This document shows positions 11,202-26,200 of a stretch of DNA of 60,000 nt, piece by piece. The number at the start of each line of letters is the position of its first letter. Within the stretch, counting starts at the first letter, position 1. Location of the stretch: NCBI RefSeq assembly GCF_032854445.1, contig NC_088305.1, positions 19,579,717 to 19,639,716 on the forward strand, in the 5' to 3' direction. The notes beneath the pieces were generated by a model. The model was not told the origin of the DNA. It made no database searches and saw only the letters and a list, made by a program, of their open reading frames with translations. The position numbers and the translations under genes are program-made. The DNA comes from Liolophura sinensis. Lineage: Eukaryota; Mollusca; Polyplacophora; Chitonida; Chitonidae.

Positions 11202-14200
11202 GTAGGTATATGTGTACATGCATTATAGAATCACTATTGTTCATGTTTGTTATGAAATCTTTGAAGTACTATGACTTAGGTATCATCCATGACAAAAGTT
11301 ACGCAGTGTTCTGTTGATCTAAAAAAGGTGTTTTGAGGTTTATTTGGAAGCTAGGATGATGCCGTGAACAAAAGCAAAAAGGTTTTAGTACCCAAAGGGA
11401 TATTCTATTACATTCCTTTGCCTCTAAAAAATTGCGTGAAAGTTAAGGTGATTTACAGTACTTCAATTTTTAAAAGTTTTTAACACCTGGAAAGTCTTTG
11501 AAAATGAGTTTATTTTTGGATAGTCGCGAAAGGATTAGTTTTCAGACTTATTATCTATTCCTAATTAGCTACCCCTGTATATATTGTTAAGTTGAGTGTA
11601 AAAAAATATTGAAAAAATACATTAATCTGAGTAATATGACACTTAAAATCACCAGATAATGAGGCTGGTTTTATGCATTTTTTCCGCCAAGGCTAGTAAT
11701 CACTGCATTATGTCCTACCTTAACTGTGGTGGGCAGCAGCCATTTGGGCTAACAGCAGCTGGTGTGGTTGGCAGCAGCCGTTTGGGTTGGCAGCAGCCAT
11801 TTAAGCTAGCAGCAGCAGGTTGGAATGGCTGCAGCCATTGAGCTAGCAGCAGCCGGTTGAGTTGGCAGCAGCCATTTGGGCTAGCAGCAGCCGGTTGGGT
11901 TGGCAGCAGCCATTTGGCCTAGCAGCAGCTTGTAGGCTTGGCAGCAGCAGCCGATTAGGCTAGCAACAGTGGGTTGGGATGGCAACAGTGGGTTGGGATG
12001 GCATTAGTGGGTTGGGGTGGCATTAGTGGGTTGGGATGGCAACAGTGGGTAGGGTTGGCTGCAGCTATTTAGGCTAGCAGCAGTGGGTTGGGATGGTAGC
12101 AGCTGTTTGAGCTAGCAGCAGTGGGTTGGGAAGGCTGCAGCCGGTTGGGTGGACAGCAGCTAGTTGGACTGCTTTCCTCCCGTCTTAAATTTGACCAATG
12201 TCTTCTTGGTGAAATATGTCAGGAGTACGGTTTTGTAACCCTTTTCAAACTAATAATAAGTAAATTAATTGCGGCCGAAATTAAAATATTGACAGCAGCC
12301 AGCTGTGTAAGAGTTACTTATAAAACACATACATGTGTGTCTTCTGTTTGAAAGAATGATGTGAAATACTACACTGTTACGACGTTGCATCATCATATGC
12401 AGACAGTACAGAAGTACTGGAAAAACCTGTCCAATGGATCGGAGGTGCACCCCACACTATCTGATGGCCACCGACTTGCTCAGGTAAGCACTCTGCCAGC
12501 TACCAAGGGCAGATTCGATTTCTGATTGTAGTCAAAATTTCTGATATGATTTCGACCTTGAAATTTTGTCAGAAATGTTACCTTAAGACAATGGTGTCGA
12601 AGTTTCAACGTGCAAAAAAAGTTTAAAAAAAGAAAAAAAAACAGTTGGGGGACATGGTGGTATTTGTAATGGGTTAAGGTCATGTTACCTCAATAGACGA
12701 CAGTTTTAAATTTATGATTTATGTACAATGTGATCAGGCCCATGCTCTGTAGCTCATAACAGGCTGATAGTCGTGACAGTCCTTAACAGAGGACTAATTC
12801 TTCTATTTACAGACTCTACCACTCAAGTTTGAGTTCAGGTTTTATGGACACACCATTAACAATGTTACCATAGCAACTGGAGGTAAGCTTATGTCGTTTC
12901 ATCTGGTGGATGTGGATTGTATAACTTTTTTTGTGTTCGTTATTGGAATTTTGTTTATGCATGTAGTTACACTGCACCGAAGACCGCTGTGTTCAAGTGC
13001 ATGTGTTTTGATATGTAATGTTATTGTTTGTGGACAGTTTATAGATATACATGTAGATGTACATTAGCAAAATATATGATTTTGGTAAGTAAATATTGTC
13101 TTATGGTGTTTTAAAAATTGCACAACTTTGATGTATTGTGATACATGTACAGTGACAGACAGTGATTTAGACTGTAATCATTGACAGCCATTTCCTGGCC
13201 TGCCATTTCATCCTGTACTGCAGGAGAAAGCTTTCATCTTGGTGAATTTCACAAGGCATTTATTATTACCTTGCTGCTAGACTAAGTCTGTAAAGAGGAT
13301 ACTATAATGGTTTATCTGGTTTCATGTGCATTTCATAGCTGCACATGTACATGCTGTAGGGGCTGTATGATTGAACTGTTTGTCTGATGGTTGTCTGATA
13401 CAGTTTGTTTATGGGCTTCCTGTTCAAAGACCTGTTCCTGTTTTTTTGCCAATTCTGTATACATGTCTGTCTGGCATTATTGGGCTTCTTTGTATGCTTT
13501 TTTATGACAAAAGTGTTAGTTGCATGTACTAATTTAGCATAGTTCACATGGAGTTTTTAATTAGCCATTCGTGTATTCTCTGGCCAAGGTTTCATTGTGA
13601 GTTCAATTCTGCTCTCAAAAAAGCATGTAAGGCTTTTCATAGTGATACATATACCTGGATAATTCCATTGCAGCTGTCGTAACTTGCACGGGGCTGATTA
13701 TTGCTAGAAAAACTTTGTTCAGAAGATAAATCATCTAGCTCATATCGTAGTATCAAAATGAAAAAAAAATATCATTGATTTGTTCGTCCTTTCTACCGGA
13801 CCAAAGGGAAAAAATGATCATTTGTTGTTTAATTTATGTATATATTGCACTGATAAAGTGTAGTTGTTGTCTCCAGTGGCCCATTGTAACATACATGTGT
13901 GTGTGCAGTAACATGGGCCGCATGATAGCTGTCAATGAATTTCCATACCAAGGGAGACAACTTTTTCGATGAACAGCTACGTGTACAATTAGAATAATCT
14001 CCCCTTAATGCTGAGTCTTTTGACTATATTTTTTCAAATTACCAGTCACACGCATTTATCAATGGACCTCAGAGAATACCTATGCATGTTACAGCTTAGG
14101 TGTATCTTTGTTACAATGTCAAGCTAAAAACATCCACATATACAGCCTCTGTTCACTACCCATGGGACTTCCGTTGTGTAACAGTCTGAACTGATATGCT

Positions 14201-17200
14201 TTCAGGTTTTCTCTACATGAGTCCATTCCTGCACAAGTTCCTGACGGCCACTCAGTACATCGCCCCGCTCATGGCAAACTTTGACACCTCTCTGGGCAGC
14301 GAGTCCCACATCCGCTATCTCAGCACAAGTAAGTGCCTCAGGGTCATGGGAGCCTGCGGAAATCAGTGTTGACTTATGTTCATGCTATGATGCTTTCAAA
14401 TTAAATGTGGACTTTCTTGATAATGGCATGATAATACGCCCAATTCTGGTTTCAAACTGGACAAGGTTTTAATATGGCATTCGTCATCACAGAGGAAGGC
14501 TCTTGCAAGAAAGCCTCAATCGAGTAAATCGAGTGTGTAGTCAAATATTAGGGAAAAAAAATTAGTACTTTACAACCTCTGTTCATAAAATTTTCATTCA
14601 GTTTTGTTTAAAAAATAAAAACACATGCCAAAAAAACACAAAAAATCAGAGAAAAAAAATCCACATCCGCATGGTTTTAAGACATAGATTTCTTAAAATG
14701 TTTATGAATAATAACTTAGGTTAGCATGTTGGCTGTAGTTGTTTCCCCTTACACTTTCTGATACCCTTTTGCCTGGAAAGCAAATGGCTGTTGTTTTAAT
14801 TAGTATAAAAGGTTAAAAATGCAGCCATAAAGATGGTTTATTTGAATGCAGTGTGCCCTCAGGTGCAAAACCTACATGTAACTCCAGTTTGTGATGATAA
14901 TGGTAGTGTTTTGTTCAGTGACAGTTCCATTTTAATGAATTATATGTGCCAAGAATATGTGTAAACCACATTTTGAAGAAAATAGGACTAATTGACTTGT
15001 ATTTATCTCCACAGCGGAAATTTTTATCGTTCAGTGGGAAAATGTTCACCTTAAAGACCAAGTGGAATGTAAGTTAACTTTTTTACATAAGTATGGCCTC
15101 TTCTACATAAGTATGGCCTCTTCTACACACATATGGCCTCTTCTACATAAGTATGGCCTCTTCTACATAAGTATGGCCTCTTCTACATTAGCATGGCCTG
15201 TTCTACATAAGTTTGGCCTGTTATACACAAGTATGGCCTGTTCTACATAAGTATGGCCTCTTCTACACATGTATGGCCTACACATGTATGTTCTACATAA
15301 GTATGGCCTCTTCTACATAGGTATGGCCTCTTCTACATAAGTATAGCCTCTTCTACATTAGCATGGCCTCCTCTACATAAGTATGGCCTGTTATACACAA
15401 ATATGGCCTGTTCTACATAAGTATGGCCTGTTCTACACATGTACGGCCTGTTCTGCACAAGTATCGCCTGTTCTACATAAGTATGGCCTCTTCTACATAA
15501 GTATGGCCTCTTCTACACATGCATGGCCTCTTCTTAGGTATCTGATAGAGGCATTACCAACTTTAGATTCTTGATTAGATTTGCCAACAGCTGCAGATGT
15601 ATTTGCATGCACACCTCTGTAGGTGCTATCACACCTACGTCTGAATAATGGACAGGTATTGCGCGTAGTAATGTGTTGTTAAAATGGTGAAGTGAGTTCT
15701 GACCACTACTTAACTCGGTACCATGCTGTGGTCATGCAGTTTGTAAGGTATTGGCCTTTTCCATTTTATAATGCTTGCCGTTTTACCATTCTTTATAAGA
15801 TATTAAAAGTCAATACGATCCCTGTGTACCTCCCAAAACACACTGGTGAACATGAGCTTATCATTGCCTTTGAATTGCTCACTTCTAGACCATGCTTCAG
15901 CTCTTTACATGTCTGGGCTGGGCTCTGTGCATGGCAGCTTTTATAATTCATTTTTAATAAGCATGAGCTATAATCCGTATTTTGAAGAAGAGCAACAAGT
16001 ACACTTTTTGAATAAACCACTCTGAACTGTTCTGATTTTGTCATGTACATGTAAGTACCGGAGTGATGGAATTTCACAAAACTAGTTTCATTTGTGTGAC
16101 CAATATGTTTGGCTATGCCTATACATGTAGCCTCTATAATAATATTGGCCTAATGCTTTGTTTATGATACTTAAGGGGTTTGTTATCAGTTTCTGCACGT
16201 CTCATTTGTTTAATGGTGGGTATTTCTTCTACGTGTAATACTTTATCTCAGGAACATGTGTAAATTTTGGGGCTGGAGGACTCTTTTAGTTACAGTAAAA
16301 CTTTTGCCCTTGAAGTACATGTGTGTTTGACAACTTCTGTCGTGTTCTCTCCACAGTTGGCATATTTAACTTCCAAGTGCACTTGAAGAAATCGGGGGAT
16401 ATTCTTTTTGTGTATAAAAATGTAAGTGATTTTTGCTCTTTATTTAGAGAAGAATTTATGAAATGTTATTTCTTAAATATTACTAAATCAATTTATAAGA
16501 TGGAAAAATAATTTCATATTTTAGTGACTACATTGCAGAGCAAATACATTTAGCATTGATCGATTGATTTATTTACTATTTGATTGGTGTTTTACGCCAT
16601 ACTCAAGAATATTTCAGTTATAAGACAGAGACCAGCAGTATGGTTGGAGGAAAACAGGAAAAGGCAGTGGGAAGCCCACGACCATCTGCAGTTAGCTGAC
16701 AGACCTTCTCATGTATGGCCGAAGGGGCATGAGACCCTGAAGGACATATGTACAACTGCACAGCATTGAATGGAAAAATGCGGTGAAGAGAGAGGTCTAT
16801 ACATGGCATTGAAATCTCTATTCTTTGGGCCGGTGAAAACAGTGCATCCCTGTAGACTGGAACTCTGTGATTTCTAGCTCCACAGCTTAATGAGATGATT
16901 ATAATCTATAAAGTCAGGTGGAAAAGGTTTTAAAAGAATTTTTAATATAGGGATAAATGAAGTTTATACCAGAATAAAGGCCATCAAGAACGTTCAAGGT
17001 TCATTGACTGCCTACTGTGAGCATAAATCTACATGTTATACCATGTGACATCATAAGTAAGTCATCTCAGTGAAGGAGCAATAGACAAAAGAGCGGTGGA
17101 AATCCGTCCAGCAACAAAGAGGCACATTACACATACAAGTACTCTAAGGAATCGAGTGTCGTCATATGACTGAAAAATTGTTAAGTATGATGCTAAACCC

Positions 17201-20200
17201 TAAGCACTCACTCACACACTCTTTGGTCTGGCTCTGTTCTGGTGCCACTTTCAAGAAACTTTGTACTTTGCAAGTCCTATTTCTTGCAGTAACTGTTTTT
17301 GTAAAAAATGTGCTTTAGGTTATTGGGCCGTAAAGCTACATGTTCTGTTAAAAAATTTAGTGAGAAAACTGATTTGCAAAGTTTAGTGGAAGCAGTATCT
17401 GATTTCCGACAGTTCCATTATCTAACCCTTGTTTTTGCCTTTCTCAGGTACCAATTAGCGTCAACAAAATTGTGGAGGATAACCATCCTGTCAAAGTGGG
17501 ACTCTCCGATGCATTCTACATTGATAAAGATGACAAGAAGCTAGGTAAATGTTGTTAAAAGTTCAATATACCAGGAGCAAATTTGCCTTAAGTGATGCCA
17601 GGTAAAAGTAAAATGCAGTTTCCCACGGTCTGTTTTTGTCATTTAGTATGATATTCTGTTAATACAAAGGAATATATCATTTCACAGAAATCACACCCGT
17701 GAGAAAAAGAAGTTGTAATTTCACCCTGTCACCCCCATTTTTTTTTTCTCTTTCACTGTGACTCCAATGGGCTTCCGTAATATTGATAACCTCAGTATAT
17801 CTGATTTGAGTAGGCATTTATATTTATGACTGAGCTTTGTTTTATGAATCAGTATGAATTTTTTATTTGGTTAAATTTCAGGAATGAAAAGACGGACAAT
17901 TTATGAATATCACAGAGTCCAAATCAACTTTACTCAAGTCACGAACAACACAGTGGTGATACTGAAGCCCAACCCAAGTAAGTTTGCACTCTCTCTGTGC
18001 AGCACCCCCAGTGAAGTGAATAAATGCATTCAAAAATTGAAGTCCACTATTAGCATATACACCCAAACATCATCGGGGCGTGTATGTGATAAAAAGATTG
18101 TCATAGGAGTTTGTACCTGCGTATTGTCGCCCACTTCTGTGTATGTGGACGTATTCTGTACAGATGTTTTCTGAAATAAGAAGAAAATATATCCCAAGAT
18201 AGTTCCACCAAACAATAATTGTACATGTACTTAACGGCCACATGCGACTTGAACGATTGATCGACGTCCGTTCTTCTGACCAGAATATAATTATATGGCC
18301 GATAACATCACCACCGGATGGATCTTGCGTTTTCCCAAGAGCCACAATTCTTCGCAGAACTACTTGTCAGACTCCAGACAGCAAACTGTCAACTAAAATG
18401 TTATGTACCAGGCTCTGTGCACATAGTTACATGTAAATTATGGCATTGAGACTATGAGACATAAATGTTGGAGAAGAAATAGCGTTAACAGCTCCACTTA
18501 GCATTAACACATCGGTTTGTTATTAGAGTATACCAGCTTGGACATGCTGTAAAAGCATATTGTCTTTCATGTAACAAGACACATTTCATATCTGCCACCC
18601 AATGTGGCAGATATGAATATTAGAAAAGAAACAGTGTTATTAACTGTTCCCATTAACTGCTCTGCTTATGGCACTAACATATTGGTTTGTTATAGGCCTG
18701 TCACAGCCTGGACATTCATGTAACAAGACACGCATGCAGCAGACATAAATGCTACATGAGAAACCTTTGTTAACAACTGCTCTGCTATGTACATTGACGC
18801 AATGGTTTGTTTCCAGCGTGTAACACAGCGCGGACGTGCGAGAGCTGCCTTGATAACCTGGCCGCCATGGGGTGTCGCTGGTGTGGGGTGGTACAGCGGT
18901 GTTCTGACGGGATAGACTGGATGAGGCAGGATTGGCTGAACAAGGGTTGCAAATACCTGGTAAGTTCTCTGCCTCTTCCCTTTACTCTCTTTGTGTCTGT
19001 TATTTGTATTGGTATACATCACAGGTAGACTGATTTTTCATTCTTTTTGTGTGTGAAAAGCCTGTTGTAAATTCTATATGTACTCTAACATACATGTACT
19101 TCAAGCCTGGAATTAAAATTTTTTTGGTCTAGCTGGAGGTGAAATTGATATTATTTCATCCTAACATTTTGGCTTTAATCCCCATTTTATTTTGTTTACA
19201 TCCACTCTGTGCAAAACAAAAAAAACAAAACAAAATCGAACAGTACATATAATACAATGCGCCAAAGTATGCATCAAAAAAAAAAGCAAAAGGGTTGAAA
19301 AGTAAGGGCATGTAACTAATACAAGCGTTATGTGTGATATATGTTTTCTGTATGGGAAAGGTCTTGTTTATTTGCAAATGTGGAATTTAGTTCATTGTTT
19401 TGTCTGGTCAGAGATTTATGTCTTAAGGATGGTGTAAAGTTGAACAATACTTGTAATAACAAGGTTTGTCATGTGAATAATCTTATGTACTTGTACATAA
19501 TCTAATCAATATGTGCTGATAAATATGGCATGGGGCATTCCCTTGGTTTTGGCTGTAGCGCTTTTATTGATATATTAAACTTGCAGATTTTGGCATAAAA
19601 AACCAATGAGATAAATAAATAAATATATGGTCGTCAGTTTTATGAGTAAAGTAAAACGGAAAACCATCACCCTTTGGCAATGAACTCGGGAACTTTCCTA
19701 CACGACATATATTAATCTGCCACATAGGTGGAACTCAAGCAACATGTATCTCCAATAAACTTCATGGAAGACCACCTCTATGAAGTAGGTCAAAGGTATT
19801 CTGCAACAGTGACCTTTGGTCTTCAGTTATTTTGCACAGAAAAATATGTTCAGCGTATTTTTGCAAAGTATGGAGACTGCTCAGATGGGGATAAAGCGAC
19901 AGAGATCGTGTAGCTTAGGTGTCATATGTTGCCTTAAAACCACTGTTGATTACCTCATTACATTGAAGGAATATCAGAATTCCTACATTTGCACATACCC
20001 AAATTCCTCAACCTTTTCGCGTATGAAAGAGCAAGTTTGAGTGGAATTTATGCATTTTTTGAATTTGATTTTGGCGAGAAAATTACATTGCTTGGATTGG
20101 CCAATTTAAGGGCTTTATGAAAACTATAATTTGATCAGCCTACACAGAATTTAAAAGCCCTCAGAATTTGCTTGAATAAACACCTTGCAAACTTGCGAAA

Positions 20201-23200
20201 AGGTTGAAGAATTACAGTTCATGGAAGCACATTGAGATTAGCATGCAACCATGAGTAGTAGTACACTGTAAAATTCAGATCATGCCACTCTGACATCATT
20301 ACTTGCACAAAGATCCCACTGTAAATGATACTGACGTCTTCGTGATACTACACAAGATTTTGGCACACGTATACTTGAGATATCACATTTTTGCACAGCG
20401 TAGCGTAGCCTACCAAGACAGTGTCAATTCTTGCACCCTTTTTGGGACCAGAAAGCAGCCCTCATCTTATTTGCATGTAGTAGCACACATTGCAGTGAAT
20501 GCAACATTTGACTTGGTTTGTATGTGTCCACATTCATCGCAGTTTGCAGCAACTTCAGGGATCAAGAGTCGGGTATGCTGACTGACAAAAACAGATCGTG
20601 GGAAACTGCATTTTACTTTTATCTGGCATCACTTAAGGCAAATTTGCTCCTGGTATATTGAACTTTTAACAACATTTACCTAGCTTCTTGTCATCTTTAT
20701 CAATGTATTCACTTAATGGTATTCCCAGATGACCCTCAGCTTGTTCACGGTGACCTTTTCCACGTCCGACAGATCAAGAAGATTATCCTTGTCTGTACAT
20801 AAAGCCCTTTGTTTAGGTCAAGGTTTTGTGGTAATCACCTTTGTTTTGGTCCGTTTCCCTCTGACAGTGACAGTCTATAATGAATCCTGATGTGTATCAT
20901 GACATATTTCCTGTGACTGTATTTATTACTGGACAGCCTAAAATGATGATCAGTTTGTGAGGGTCTGTTTCATATGACTGCCTCCAGTGATAATTAGTGT
21001 GTTCAGGCATATTTCCTGATTTTGTCAGACAACCTAAAACGTTGATCCGTGTTATGGCCTATTTGCTTCAGTGGCCTAAAATAATGAGTAGCTTGTTAAG
21101 GCCTATTTGTTGCAGTGGCCTAAAATGATGATTAGTATGTTAGGGCATTGCCTCCTGTGATGATCAGTGTGTTACAGCTTAATTCCCCTAAAATAATGAG
21201 TAGCTTGTTAAGGCCTATTTGTTCCAGTGGCCTAAAATGATGATTAGTATGTTAGGGCATTGCCTCCTGTGATGATCAGTGTGTTACAGCTTAATTCCCC
21301 TAAAATAATGAGTAGCTTGTTAAGGCCTATTTGCTCCAGTGGCCTAAAATGATGATTAGTATGTTAGGGCACTGCCTCCTGTGATGATCAGTGTGTTACA
21401 GCTTAATTCCCCTAACATCCTAAAATAGTGATTTATTTATTTATTTATTTGATTGGTGTGTTATGCCGTACGCAAGAATATTTCACTTATATGTAGGCAG
21501 CCAGCATTATGGTGGGTGGAAACCGGACGAAGCCCGAGGAAACCGATGACCATTTGCAAGTTTCTGACAGACCTTCCCGCATACAGCCGGAGAGGAAAAA
21601 TAGTGATATAATAGTGTGTCAATTTCCTCTTCAAAAATTTGCTGATACAATGGAAAACACTAAGATAATTAAAAAATCAGAATTAGGTCCAGTTGAATTA
21701 TTTTTTACAAAAGTAAAGCGTATTAGACCTGAGTCAACATTGATTAGGGCTTCAAAATACCTCAGAGAGACAAAAATCTGTGTAGTATGATATAGAAATT
21801 GTGACTGTACATGTACATAGCAGCTAATCACACATTGGTTTTACTGAGAGATGCAGTCGTTTACGTGATATTTCTTTTCCCATGCTGCTGGTCGAAGCAA
21901 GATGATGTCAGAATAAGATCCCCAAAATGTTTTATTAAGTAAAAGTTTTGTGGCAATATCAGAAGTAATCAAAATGCCTTTTAGTTCAGGCATACCCGCC
22001 ATGATATGGCTGAGATACTGCCGATGTTGCATTCAGCCATAGTCATTCATTCTAAAGTAAGGCTCAGGCTAAAAGTCAAAACCAGGCAGGAGATAAGCAG
22101 ATTCTTCGCGGCCTTGTAGAGAGTTTGTAGAGAGCTCCAGGAGAGACCGTCACCTAGTCGGTGATCCGCCCACTGTGACTGATCACACACACGTGGCTGA
22201 GCATTGGTAGGCCTACTGCTGGCTGTGGGAAGTTGACGGTGGAAAATCTAGTTCTTTGTATGAATGATTTAAAAGATTTTTGAAGGGCACAATACATGAA
22301 ACTGAAACAAGATATATGTTTGTGCGGATGATTGCCAAGTGGCGATTTTCTTTTAAGTTGTGATTTATGAGTGGATCTATGCGAGATTTGTAATGGATCA
22401 CAACTGCTAAAACCAGCTCATTCTTTGTCTCACGTAGAAAAGTTAAAAAGTGGACAAATATATTTCATTTCTTCTATGAAATGCTTTCCTTGTTTTGGGA
22501 GTCTTCTGCCAGGGAAAATTATCTGCCACTCAGTTAAAACCAAACTGACACTTTGACAATGACAGGCCATTCAACAACAACAACTGGTCTCTGACACAGT
22601 GCAGTAGAAGGTTTGTCACGCATCAGTAGAGTGTTAATCAGTATCTCGTAACGCGTTACAAGCGGTAAACAATTACCTTTTAGCCTGAGCTGTACTGTAG
22701 TTGAGGGTTAAACATCAAAACATTTATTTATTTGATTGGTGTTTTACGCCATACTCAAGAATATTTCACTTATACGACAGCGGCCAACATTATGGTGGGT
22801 GGAAACCAGGCGGTGCTCGGGGGAAACCCACACCCATCCGCAGGTTGCTGGCAGACCTTCCCACGTGGAGAGGAAGCCAGCATGAGCTGGACTTGAACTC
22901 ATAGGGACCGCATTGGTGAGAGACTCCTGGGTCATTACGCTGCACGAGCGCGCTAACAAACTGAGCCACGGAGCCCCCGGCAACAAAACAGGCACCATTT
23001 AACACAAAACAGGCTAATGTTTTTATAGTCATTCTGGTAAATTATTTAAAAAACAATAAACAACTTTTTAACATTGGATGTTGAACGTGTTTGATATTGA
23101 AATTTTTTGATCATATTTTTGATTGCTAGTCATCTTGTAATGTCAGTTACTTGTTAGAATAGTGTAACATAATGGTTGGACATGTTGTTGTGTGTGAGCC

Positions 23201-26200
23201 GCCTCAAAAATTCAGTCAGGATATATCTTTTGTATTAATCAACGATTTTATCATCAATGGAGAAAACTTAACTGGAATTATATGTAATGCTTTTGCAGAG
23301 CACAAAAAACATTTCAGACTGTAATAATATTCTGACTAAAACATCAACAAAAGCAACAACAACAACCTCTTCTGCGTCGACGTCAACTTCTTCAACATCT
23401 GCAGTCTCTACAAAGTCTGCTTCATCGTCATCAAGATCATCGTCAGTGAATAAAACATCGGCTTCTGTGCCGTCAAAGTCTTCATCAGTGACAAGAACAC
23501 CAACTTCAGGGTCTTCTTCAGTGACAAGATCACCAACCTTCCTGACATCAGTTTCTCTGTCATCAACATCTTCACCAGTGACAAAAACACCAACTTCACG
23601 GTCTTCTTCAGCGACAAGAGCACCAACCTCCCTGTCATCAGTGACAAGGGCACTTACTTCTCTGTCACCGATGACAAGAGCACCGACTTCAGTTTCACCA
23701 GTGACAAAAACACCAGTTTCTCTTTCATCAACATCTGCCTCAGTGTCAGGTTGTACATTTACGAAGGTAAATGCAAGCGATTTGTGCTGGAAATTAGTTT
23801 TGATTTTTAACAATTCACCTTCATATCCTTTTTTGCTCAAACTTCATCTCCTGTCTCTTCTGAGCCCTGACAAGATCTAACACTGCAATTTATGAAACAC
23901 GAACTTTTAACTCGTTATAAAGTTCTGTCTTCAGCTTAGTGTAATATATAACATAATCATAGGAAAAATATATATTGTCATATGTTATGGCTGAGTCTAA
24001 TATTAATGTATGCAAGTGTTGTTATCACATGAGTGAGACGTTGAACATTGAAGTGGCTAGAAAAAGTGTGAATATTTTCTATATAACTGCATTCTACTGA
24101 TTATTAATGCAGATGGCAGCCCTCATAAGGACTATGAAATGGGTTGTGCCCAATTTGCTTGTAAGCCTTTCATTATGCCAGCACCCTTTAACATGTTAAC
24201 GTGTTTAACACTGTTAGTCTATCTTTGAAGTATCTCTTACACCAGATGTCTTACGAACCACCCTCATGATGATGTTATGTTTCATGCCATTCTTGGTGAA
24301 ACAGAAACTGATTGTTTGGATGCGGACGTTCGTCTGCCTTTTTAGGAAACCATTAGTCTTCTCTTCTAAACACCAAGTGAATGTAACCAATACATCAAGT
24401 TATAAATACGTCATAGCAGGTCATGTGATCATTACAGATTATAGTCTAAGTCAGTGGTTTGAGACTGTGATTTTGGTGCATTATATTACAAATGTAAGGT
24501 GTGATATTTTGCAGTCGTGTGACATTGTCACTGGGTGTTTTGGTATCTGGTATGATGTGACATTTTAATGGTCTTGTAGGCATGTAAGACATGTGATAGT
24601 GTACCTGGGGCATTATGTTAGGTTATTAGATGTGATATTTTGTCACTGGGGCAGTATTTTTTTTACATGAAAAGGAACTTTAAAACGAAGGATTTTTGGT
24701 TTTAAAGAAAATAGAGAAGGTTAAAAAAAATGAGAAAAGTGTTTCATTTTTGAGGCACATCTTATATCTAATATAAGTCACTTTTTATATGTGATGACTA
24801 TATGATATTTTAGGGGCCTCCTTAGCTCATTTCGTTAGCACGCTAGCACAGTGTAATGACCCGCGAGCCTCTCACCAATGCGGTTGCTGTGAGTTCAAGT
24901 CCAGCATAATGCTGGCCGCCGTCGTATAAGCGAAATTTCTTGAGAATGGCATAAAACACCAAAGAAATAAATAAATAAATAAATATAATATTTTAGGCAT
25001 GTTTTCTGTCAATGGTTGGAAGTTTTCAGAGGTGACATAACACATGTAGATGAACTTCCTGGATATGTGGGACCAACTTTGATCCCTTCATTGAGACTCT
25101 TGCCTTGTTTTTTGGGGTTTTTTTTTAGGCAGTTATCATTGTTTACTGCAAGCTACTTAATTTACATAATGACCACTGAGACACTGGGGTTTTATTAAAA
25201 AAATTAAAGAAAAAAGTCTTTGGTAACAAAAAAAACAGTTTTTAATATTTGTTATTGATGGCACCTTGCTCTACCCAGAGTTGGGACAATATCTAAGGAT
25301 TGGGTTCTAAAAACATCAAAAACGGATGTCCAAATACCAAAAAGAAAAAAAAAAATGATGTGCCATTGAATATATGCACACTTAACACACATACATGTGA
25401 TACAGTCTTGTGAATATTGTCACAAAAGAACCGTCTCTTTCATATACATGTGTGAGATGTCATCAGGTCTGTGAATCATTGTCAAGTGATGAGTATCCAA
25501 AATTACAATCTGCCAGACCTTGTAATATTTACAGCAGCCCCCAAGTCAATGTGAAGTACCTGTACAAGGACTTGCCTGGGGTAGATTGGTAGTTCAAGTA
25601 ATTCTAAACTTCTTTTGTAAAGGTTTTGGATAATTGTGTCAAAAAGACATTATGGGAATTTTTCCACATGGTTTTGTTAGTTACTGGACCATTAAGATGT
25701 ATAATTCTTCTGAAAATGAAGGCCAGTTATTGGCTGTTACATTGTCCATTTGTACAGCCCGCCTACATGAACGAGTAACATTTGGTAGGGTTACATTGTC
25801 CATTTGTACAGACCACCTACATGAACGAGTAACATTTGGTAGGGTTACATTGTCCATTTGTACAGCCCACCTACATGAACGAGTAACATTTGGTAGGGTT
25901 ACATTGTCCATTTGGACAGACCACCTACATGAACGAGTAACATTTGGTACAGTTACATTGTCCATTTGGACAGACCACCTACATGAACAAGTAACATTTG
26001 GTACAGTTACATTGTCCATTTGTACAGACCACCTACATGAACGAGTAACATTTGGTAGGGTTACATTGTCCATTTGTACAGACCACCTACATGAACGAGT
26101 AACATTTGGTAGGGTTACATTGTCCATTTGTACAGACCACCTACATGAACGAGTAACATTTGGTAGGGTTACATTGTCCATTTGTACAGACCACCTACAT

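Noticed and set aside
23268-23840. A 190-codon acidic frame on the minus strand
   Set aside because: It is the antisense shadow of the Ser/Thr-rich PLXDC exon j, which has proper splice sites and phase.
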